Both the position numbers and the translations under genes were made by a program. Shown piece after piece: positions 55,882-64,000 of a stretch of DNA of 64,000 nucleotides (its first letter is position 1; each line of letters opens with the position of its first letter). Source of the DNA: Fomitopsis serialis (Eukaryota > Basidiomycota > Agaricomycetes > Polyporales > Fomitopsidaceae); the NCBI RefSeq assembly GCF_022376445.1, contig NW_025954963.1, forward strand, positions 372,001 to 436,000, written 5' to 3'. The notes below the pieces were generated by a model. It searched no databases. It was not told the origin of the DNA and saw only the letters and a program-made list of their open reading frames with translations.

Positions 55882-56840
55882 TACAACGCACTCCGAAGAG
55901 CACACGATAGGCAAAAAATTGGCAATGGTGTCCATGCAGCCCGCGAGCACCCGGGGAACTAGTTCGTAAGCACATAATGATATCGCGTCCCGGTCGAGCC
56001 AGAACAATGCGCATACGAGCCGCGAGTCGGCTGAAGAGCGACACATCCAACGAGCGCGAGGCCGAAGCCGATCCTCCTCCTCGTGCACCTACGACCACCG
56101 TCTCGTCCTGCTCTTTTCCGTTACACACGACCGACATATGTCACACTTATTGAACAGCGTCTATCCAGTCGACACCTTGCTCTACTGACACCTCGCGGCA
56201 TCCAATCTACTGTCTGACCCCGGTCGCGAACCTCGTCCGATAGACTTGGTCAGTGCGAGACCGTTCATACTTGGCGCGCTCCTCGGTGCATTACAAGGAT
56301 CTCGCCAGGAAACTGATCATAATGGTACCTGGCAACACGTTCATGTCGGCCCGCGGCGGGAACGTCACATAAGTCGAGACGATGGAGGGCACCCACGAAT
56401 GTTGGGCGCAAAGGTGTGACAGAGGTGCTTCAGCCAGTGGATGGTCGCCCAGGTCCTTGCGATCCCTCCAGTGCCGAATCGAACCCTCCCCTCCATGAGC
56501 ATACAGCTCACTTCACTGGGCACTGAGAGGTGACGACTCCTGGATGGTTGCATCGCCTAGCCAACAAAGGCTTGACCTTGCTATGGTCTTCCAGTTCCAA
56601 TCAGGACGCCCCAGGAACAACCTCGCGAAGTGAGAGAACGTAGGACGTCTCCGGTACGTGGCGAGGTTCGCGGCCTGCGAGCTGCATGGATGAGATGAGG
56701 CGAGATGAGCTGCTCCGAGACAACTCAGAGGCATCCGGAAAGCTCTTCGGCATTGTTAATGTTATGTAATCGTACGTTATAAGAAGTGCATAAGTATCAT
56801 GCATACAATAATAATAGTGAACAATACATCGTGGTGTATT
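55850..56840 (-). repeat. Dispersed 0.9-kb repeat family, copy 3
   Basis: Read on the minus strand, it has the same block order as 43650-44600: CATGCAGCTCGCAGGCCGCG, CGTACCGGAGACGTCCTACG, a central segment, then GGTGCTCGCGGGCTGCATGG...CCAATTTTTTGCC...GCTCTTCGGAGTGCG. No conserved frame. Confidence 0.75.
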
Positions 56841-57239
56841 CATTTCCCCAACTGCAAAAGTTATCGACGTCTACGCAGCGCCGCAAGTAAGTATGTAGTT
56901 CAATGTCTTCAAGTTGGCTGCGCTCTGTCATGTATCGTGACTCTTGTGTAGACGATCGAAGCATTGCGCATGGAACCGCTCAAGCTGACCAACGAGTGGT
57001 AACCGTACAGTATGTAGGGTACAGTATGCATTTGGCGCGTTACTGTAGGTTTAAGTACTGTAGTTTGCCACCGTGACATCATGCCCTTCACCGCCTCACC
57101 GCCTCCTTAGACACTGGACACCTCCGCTGCTCGATCTGAATGTCCTGTTTTGCGCTGTAGAGAACATCATACAGGGTAGATCTTGGCTATGTATATGTTT
57201 TCTGCACAATGCTACGATGTCAGACCGGATTCGCTTTCT

Positions 57240-58170
57240 CAACATGCAAGCGGCAACAATGTAAGGCACTCCGAAGAGCGCAAGAGGACAAAAAATTGGT
57301 ACTGTAATAGTGTCCATGCAGCCCGCGAGTAGCCGGGGAAGTTGAAACCAAGTAGTTCGTAAGCACACGCCGACGCGCATTCTACGAGCCGCGAGTTCAC
57401 TGAAGGGCAAGACGTCCAAAGAGCTAGTGAACTTCTTCATACACCTACTACCACCCCTCGTTCTGGCTTCCACCCGCGCCAAACCGACGTGATAACTACT
57501 TCACCAAGTGCCCAGTCGGCTTCCTGTACGATAGTTGCGGCGCGGCAGCCTTCGACGGTGGGCAGTGCCATCCACTGCCCGCTCGCGACCTTTGTCCGAG
57601 AGACATTAGCCAATGCGATACTCTCCGCCAAGACGTGCCACACGTTATAGTGCACTTGCGAACAAGTCCGACAGGGACACCTTGTTGACATCCATTGACA
57701 CGCCGGTCCATTTTGCGGGCGTCGTCACAGAAGTCGACGATGGGGCACCCACCGATGCCGGACCCAAAGGTGCGATGAAAGCACTCCAACTCGTGGACGG
57801 TCGCCCGAATCCTTGCGATTCCACCAGTGCCGAATCCAACCCTCCCCTCCGCGAGCTTATAGCTCACTTCTCAGGGCAGTGAGAGTAGGCGACGAACCCT
57901 GGTAGCGGTATCGCGTGGCCAATAAAGGCCTGACCTTGCTAAGGTCTAGATGAGGATTCGAATGCCCCGAGCAAGCCTCGCGAAGAAAGAGAGCGTCGCA
58001 TAGGACGTCTCCGGTACGTGGCGAGGTTCGCGGCCTGCGAGCTGCATGAATGAGCCGCAAGACGAACGCGTCAGTTGACTACGTTTGAAAGGGTGTTTGG
58101 TACTGTTATCGGTACCAACAGTGAACAACACGGTATTATTCGCCAATCTAAATCTTGGTGCGACGCTCAT
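57240..58170 (-). repeat. Dispersed 0.9-kb repeat family, near-full copy 4
   Basis: Minus strand, start block GGTACCGATAACAGTACCAA, then GCAGCTCGCAGGCCGCGAAC, GGAGACGTCCTATGCGACGC, CGGTGGGTGCCCCATCG and the end block GGCTACTCGCGGGCTGCATG...GCTCTTCGGAGTGCC. The clearest partner of 43650-44600. Confidence 0.75.
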
Positions 58171-58319
58171 GCCATACATACCGTAGCAGACACCTGGCGA
58201 GCACTGTACATAGGCATGTCGTCAGGGATCAGGGACGAGGAATGCGATCCAAGCCTATGTGGAGTCAGCACGGCCGCGAGATGCGATAGAGACCAACGCA
58301 ACGAGCGATGTATACGGTA

Positions 58320-58580
58320 TGTCCAATATTAATTCTCGCGGCACACTTCACGGTAACGCCTTTTCGGCTTCTCCTCTGCCATCGCCGTCGTGAACGACCT
58401 GGGTCGGAAGGTAATATGTGCGCTGCCTGACCTATAAAGGCCTGACTGTGCTACAGGCTGCGAAGAGGATAGAAGACCCAGACCAGCCTCGCGATGTTGG
58501 AGATCGTAGAATATCTCCTGTGTGGAGTGAGGGTCGCGGTCTGCACGCTGCATGCGTAATGAGAGAGCCGCACAAGTAGT
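58320..58580 (-). repeat. Dispersed repeat family, partial copy 5
   Basis: Only the first third is present: GTGCAGACCGCGACCCTCAC, ATTCTACGATCTCCAACATC, GCGAGGCTGGTCTGGGTCTT. Closest to the partial copy at 42700-43480. Confidence 0.65.
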
Positions 58581-58749
58581 GTGAACACTGGAAGCAGACG
58601 ATGTTTGTCACTGTTACTGTACAACAAGAGGTCGGTGCATTATTCGGCACCTTGAAAGAGGCGTGTACAGGGTTGGTACAGGGCGTGTACCTGACTTGGT
58701 CATCCATGCAGACATCGGCCTTGGGGACGAGGACAACCCGACTTGACGG

Positions 58750-59480
58750 TGCTAACCACGTAGTTAAGCTCCGAATGCTCCCGAAGAGCGAATAAGTCCC
58801 AAAAATTCGGTAGGCACGAAGTAATGCAACCCGCGAGCGACCGGGAAATGCAAAGATTCGTAGGCGGCCTCATCCTGGCGTGACCCAAGATGCGGATACC
58901 TTACGAGCCGCGATATAGTACCAAGAGGAAGACACCCAGAACCTCGGTGATCAACCATCTCATACATCTGCATCCACCTTATCCCCTGGCCATCGTAGGC
59001 ATACGCCATCTCCACAATCACCGACCTAGCGCACTTGCCGATGAAGGACACTTGCGGCCGCGGAGTGGCCCCGATCAAACGAGCACGCCAAAAAGGCAGT
59101 CATGAAAAGTGCCTACTACCCATGGTGGCTGAGAGAAGAATGGGCGCCACAAGATGATCAACACAGCAGATGCGATAATGGTCGACACAACGAGCGATGA
59201 AGGCCTGCCCTGTCCCAGCAGCGCACAGTGTCGAGTCAGGTCCTCCCCTCTTCGAGCTCTCGCATCGTGTCTTTGGGGTACCGCGAACGCCGTCGGACCC
59301 GACAGCAAAGTATGCACCGCTTAGCCATTTAAGGCACGACTGTGGTACAGTCTGTGAAGAGGACTAGAATCCCCAGGCCGGCCTCGCAAATACGAGAACG
59401 TTCAAAGACGTCTCCTGTACGGGACGAGGATCGCGGTCTGCGAGCTGCATGGTTGGGAATGAGAAAGAAAGAATGGTGGG
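58750..59480 (-). repeat. Dispersed repeat family, copy 6
   Basis: Minus strand: CATGCAGCTCGCAGACCGCG, CGTACAGGAGACGTCTTTGA, TGCGAGGCCGGCCTGGGGAT, ending with CGGTCGCTCGCGGGTTGCAT...CGAATTTTTGGGACTTATTC and GCTCTTCGGGAGC. About 730 bp. Confidence 0.65.
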
Positions 59481-60374
59481 CGCGTAAAGAACACGTTCCA
59501 ATAGGTGTTTGTCGCTGTTACTATGCATGGACAGCGCGCGACATTCACTTCCGGCACATGATATAGACAGGCATGGGGATACGCCCGTATGAGAGTACGT
59601 CCACGGTCCACCATGTCGATGAGAAGAATGCGGGCTCAGCGCTCAGCACAGAGGCCAGCGACACATTCATCGAGTACGTGAGAACGTGCGCATCACGATG
59701 CCCATTCCACAGCTCAGTGGATCTATTGTCCAAAACCTTGTGCAGGACGTTCAGCATGAATGGAAAGAGCATACCTTCACATCCACACAGTGACTCAGAA
59801 CTTGCGACGTTGTTCTCGCCATCGAGCTAGGGTCGCCATCCTTGAGTCAAAACTATCAGCACCATGTGGTAAATATGGAAGGCAGACCGGCATTTCAACT
59901 GTAAGTTATAGCATGGTGAGCCAGTCCTTGCATCAGGTATGGACCAGCACTGCGAGCTCCGTTGCAACACAGCAAGAGACGCAGTGATCTTCAGTTGTCA
60001 AGTGGCCGTCATTGTACAGGGCATGTTCTCGAACCAAAGCACAGTGTATAACAGTCAACTTAAAACTGCAGCGAGCTCAATGAAGACGAGCGGTCATTGG
60101 GCCAAACTTGGACGCTCAGCCAACGGGCGTCTATGTGGGACCAAACAACGCGGTCGCGTCAACAAACCGAACGCGTCCATGTTTATTGGGCGCGTCAACT
60201 TGTACAAACAAGCATATAACCGAGGGCCACCGTCGACGACACTTCATTTCTCCTACCTCTCTGGCTCTCCTCCCTTGCTCAGTCCTCGCCTCGACCTAGT
60301 CGACTGGCTTGACACCCCCACCTGTCCTCATACCTTATCCTTCTCGCAGTAGGTACGGCGGGCCACGTTTGACG
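59481..60374. other. Spacer upstream of the Rif1-like gene
   Basis: No gene supported. Short frames only; presumed promoter of the next gene. Confidence 0.5.
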
Positions 60375-63300
60375 ATGAGCCTTCCAACCCCACCTAGCAC
60401 GGGTCGTAGGGAGAAGGAGAATTGGGCGCCGCGCCCTCTGCTCAACTCACGCGTCTCATGGTCAGAGGAGCACCAGTACCACACTCTTCCGTCAAGCAAG
60501 ATGCTGCCATGCGGTTCTATCGAGTCGAGCGCGTCGCGGCACGCACCGAGCAAGTCTATCCTGAAGAAGACGGAGGCCATATCCCTTTGATGGACGACGA
60601 GGACCAGAAAGAATGCACTCCAGAGCCAGCTGATCCTTTGACCGACCTGCGATATTTGGAGAATCCGGTCTCGTGCATCCTTAACCCGGACGCGTCACTG
60701 CACGACCTCACAGAAGCTTACTCCGTCCTTTCTACGCGTCTCAAGTCTGCGCTTACCACCGACAGTGTAGTGGACTCGACGTGGCCACTGTTTCAGCCTC
60801 TGCGACAACACCGCGTCGCGTTCTTTGAAATGGTCATTCGCGATCTAGGCCGCGTGCATATCGACCCTCTCGAGGCCCTATCATCTGAAGGCGATCCATG
60901 CCCAACACGGGAGCGGGCATCAATTATTGCATTACCCTCTCCCAAGGAAAGCCCTCGAAAGAAGAGGGGGATGTCTGGGGAACAGGCGAAATTCGCGCGC
61001 GATTTGTGTGGTGTCTCCACGCAGTCATCCGATTTCTCAACGTTGCCTTCACATTTCCTGCGTTGTATCAGCTGTACTCTAGTAAGTGGACTACATGGTA
61101 TATTTTACGAGCAGTCATCTCAACCATTTGCAGCTCAACAGCTACGCTTCCTCTTGACGAATGTCCTTGCCATTCCCATGGCTCCCGAGCTTCCAACCCC
61201 AAATGCGCGTAAAACATGCGCGCTAGCCGTGTGGCTGATCCAGACCATGCAGCTGCCCGCGGAAGTCATCGAACCCGCCGCACCGCGCATAGCTTACGCC
61301 ATCCGTCGGGGCATTGAAGGTGAACTGGGGAGAGAGGGTAAGAAGGGAGCAGTGAGTGACGGTCTCAAGGTCAATATATGCGCTTGTTTTCTTGCTATTT
61401 TTGCTGAATGTTGCGTAGGCGATCTACGAGCTGTCGACGGCATTTCCGGATATCTTCGTGCCTGCCTTCACGGATATACTTCCGTCTCTTCTCACGAACC
61501 TTCTTGCGCCAACTCTCGTGTTGCGCGCTCAGGCGTGCCATGCTCTCGGAGGATTTGCGTATGCTGTCGCGAATATCCCTGCGTCTCCGATTCACGCTCG
61601 CATCGCCGGCATTGTTGCCAGGTATTTGCGGCCTGTGGACTCGCCGGCGCCTTCACCCGACGCAAATGGAAACGCCGCACCTCCCGCAACACCAGGTAGT
61701 CCAAAAAGAGACTCTGCGATAGTGCGCACCTCCGGACACTTTTAGCCGCGACAGAACCTAGGCACGTCGCTCAGGGTCCCTTTGGGCATGGATGGTAATC
61801 GGCTACTTCATCGTTCTGCTCGGACCGATGGTGTACGAGGACGACGCCCTCTGTCGCACAATCACTGCCCTGTTCAGCTTGGGAATCCGTCACGGGAAGA
61901 GCTCCGTTCGCAACATTGGCTTCATGACCTGGCGTTGTATGGTCTGGGCATTCTTCTGTGCACCATCAATCAAAGCGACTGTGATGACGACGAGGACATG
62001 GAGGGTGCTGACGAGCAAGAGCGCACGCCGAGTGTCACCTCTCCCGTGGTGCACTCAAAGAACGCCTGGAAGGTCATGGTCTCCATCATTGACGTTGGTG
62101 CAGGCTCGGCAGTCATTGCTTCGCTCCTATCGCAGCCATCCGCCGATGAGCTTAGTCTTCGGCGGGCCCTCGGTGTCCTGCGAGCCATGAGCCGGAAAGG
62201 CGGACACACCACTAAGGAAGCCCTCGACGCCGCCTTGGATTTCCTCGGCGTCACGGACAACTCAGTAGACGAGGCCATTGAGGCGCCGACCCTGCTTCCG
62301 CACGGCCTGTTCTGTGCTGAGCCAGGACTGCTCACCGCTGACTGGTCCACGCTGCCGTCCGCGGCTCGGCCGATACTCGAGGAGTGTTTCCGAACGCGTA
62401 GCATCAGAAAGTTGTCGGAAGACGAGCTTGCAACACCATGGGTATTCAACGTGCTCTTGGTGGTCTTCAAAAACAGCCTGAGTGCGTTGAAGCTGTCGTG
62501 GGGGGTTAACTGTCCGGTACGTTTCATCGTATCAGGCCTCGAACGTGGCGTTGATTGATTGTTTCTATCAAGACTGAGCTTGTCACTATGTGGTGCGGCT
62601 TGATTCGTTCCAAAAGCCAAGAGCTTGCAGGTTCGTCGTTGTCTCCACAAGCGCATGCAGTGTCTCAACCCATTGCAGATGCGGATAACGAGAGGCCTTA
62701 CGGCGTGGGCGGATGAAATGACTGACCTGCTCATTGATCTCGTCGACGACCCCAAGCTAGATGTCGTCAAGAACTCTAAGGGTGAACATGACAGCGGCTT
62801 TGTCCCTACGAGCCCTGTCAAAGCCACCCGGACGCACCTGATGCCGACAATCGAGCGCTTGAACTTGGGCCTGAAGCTCTATCTCGCGCGCGAGCTCTGG
62901 CATGTCCATAGGAGCGTATTTTGGGCGAGGCACTAGAGAAGTCATCGGAGAAGCTCTTGGGGTACCTGCTGTACCACGAAGAGTATCTTGTCGAGGACCT
63001 GGACGAGCCGGATGGTGTGAGGATGCAGTGGGCCTCCCTCTGCGCTGAAACGATGTTCGCGTGCGAAGTGGCCTTGATGGAGAAGTTCTGGTCGGGACGT
63101 CACCCTAAAGGCCGCAGTTTGGCTGGGCTCCAGAGGTACGCCGACTGGTGTGGACCGCCTTCGTCGAGAAATGGCGCGACAACTCCGAGCATCTGGGAGA
63201 TGGGTGTTATCATCCTCAGCGCACCCTTTATGTGAGTGGACAACGCTGTTCTGCAGGTGTACGACTGACTGTGTATGCAGGGAGTTCGCGGTGTTCGAAA

Positions 63301-64000
63301 TGTGGAATCACGACGTCGACATTTGGAACGTTCTTCTACGTGAGACTATGGACAGGGCACTCGATTACGGCATTGACTCCGTCACTGTCGTCGACCAAAT
63401 CGCCTCTACAGTATTCTCTCACCGCTCACCGACGCCGTCTGCCTCTTCCACCCGTATCGCTGACTTGCTCCTTTCGAACTTGGACATCAACGATGCACGG
63501 GACGTTCCAAAGGATGTACTCGATTTGGTCAACGATACGTTGGCATCGACCTACCCGCCGGAGCCGCGCAACAAGGTCATATCTATTTGGCTCATCCGGA
63601 CGCTTACAAGGGTCATAGACGCGTGTCCTGTCGAGCTGTCGATGAATATGTTCGAGCTCCTCCAGGATGGCTTGGCCAGTGGATCGGCGACGACTTCCGG
63701 GTGTTCACTGAGGATGATATGCTATGGATGTAAGCGAAACGTACTTAGTACAGCCTTTTTCTGACAATCTCTGTATAGATTCTCCCAGTATACCAGACGG
63801 TCTTGCTCGGCCTTCAATCGCTCCCCGCCTCCGTCGAACTGATCGAGACACTCGCACCCATCGTCGAGTCCGGCTTCTGCGGCCGCGCAGACAACCTGAG
63901 GCCATCACTGAAGCATTCGCAGAGCTCTGGCAGACCGCCTACGAGCGGATCAAGGAGCCCTCCGATGGCTGGTCCGATCGGCTTCAAACCTGCCTCCACG
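60375..64000 (+). pseudogene. rif1: Rif1 homologue, N-terminal part, with apparent frameshifts (runs off the right edge)
   Basis: The ATG at 60375 gives MSLPTPPSTGRREKENW, then RVSWSEE and KSILKK, the paired RVxF/SILK PP1-docking motifs found at the N-terminus of fungal Rif1. The HEAT-like Rif1 domain follows: DLTEAYSVLSTRLKSAL, QLRFLLTNVLAIP, PTPNARKTCALAVWLIQTMQ, IVARYLRPVDSP, FIVLLGPMVYEDDALCRTI, TAWADEMTDLLIDLVDDPKL and MWNHDVDIWNVLLRETMDRA. Rif1 recruits PP1 to limit origin firing and acts at telomeres. The frame changes at about 60587, 61010, 61725, 61778, 61965, 62700 and 62915 where no good intron explains it. Each looks like one missing base, mostly beside homopolymers. Some later switches may be introns. 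Assembly error is more likely than decay, because the protein sense is well kept. The C-terminus is outside the window. Confidence 0.75.

Noticed and set aside
57940..57970. GATTCGAAT text resembling a tRNA T-loop
   Set aside because: No acceptor stem, D-arm or anticodon arm can be folded around it, and it lies inside a copy of the dispersed repeat.

Overview
The window is nuclear DNA of a filamentous basidiomycete, most likely an agaricomycete (mushroom or polypore lineage). The evidence is that every convincing gene is split by many GT-AG introns of about 45-70 nt, GC content is moderately high, and the gene families are typical of Agaricomycetes: Plavaka and KDZ transposases, a DUF6532 protein, a JBP/TET-like 2OG dioxygenase, a BRI3-type protein, an Nha1-type antiporter and Rif1. 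Exon models are my own, built from splice sites and frame continuity. They are predictions, not transcript-supported.

Layout. 1-11 kb: the N-terminal part of a Plavaka transposase (minus, cut by the window edge), then three multi-exon genes on the plus strand: an acidic protein with a possible nuclease-like fold, a 2OG-Fe(II) dioxygenase, and a DUF6532 protein with a frameshifted GGCGAG/GGCGAT microsatellite. 11.5-40.1 kb: one Ty3/gypsy retrotransposon on the minus strand, split by three nested insertions. Its 5' LTR and gag start lie at 39.2-40.1 kb. The rest of gag, protease, RT, RNase H and a truncated integrase lie at 18.2-11.5 kb. A 988-bp solo LTR sits in the integrase (4-bp target duplication ACGT). 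A 13.6-kb composite KDZ transposon (18156-31727) sits in gag, bounded by a 10-bp direct repeat and imperfect terminal inverted repeats. It carries an intact KDZ transposase on the plus strand and three unrecognised multi-exon genes on the minus strand. A 7.5-kb LTR element (31732-39229; identical 203-bp LTRs, 5-bp duplication ATTGA) is inserted in the KDZ element's right flanking duplication. It has no pol domains; it carries one giant repeat-rich reading frame packed with dozens of short hairpins.

40.9-54.8 kb: more ordinary genes. These are a BTB protein, a BRI3-like protein, an Nha1-like Na+/H+ antiporter, an FAD-dependent oxidoreductase whose frame requires two microexons (7 and 5 nt), and a zinc-ribbon protein with a tandem-repeat tail. 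Copies of a roughly 0.9-kb non-coding dispersed repeat lie on both sides (42.7-44.6 and 55.8-59.5 kb). 60.4-64 kb: the N-terminal half of a Rif1 homologue with PP1-docking motifs but several apparent single-base frameshifts, running off the right edge.

The best candidates for an undescribed system are the composite KDZ transposon with its three conserved-looking cargo genes and the hairpin-array LTR element.
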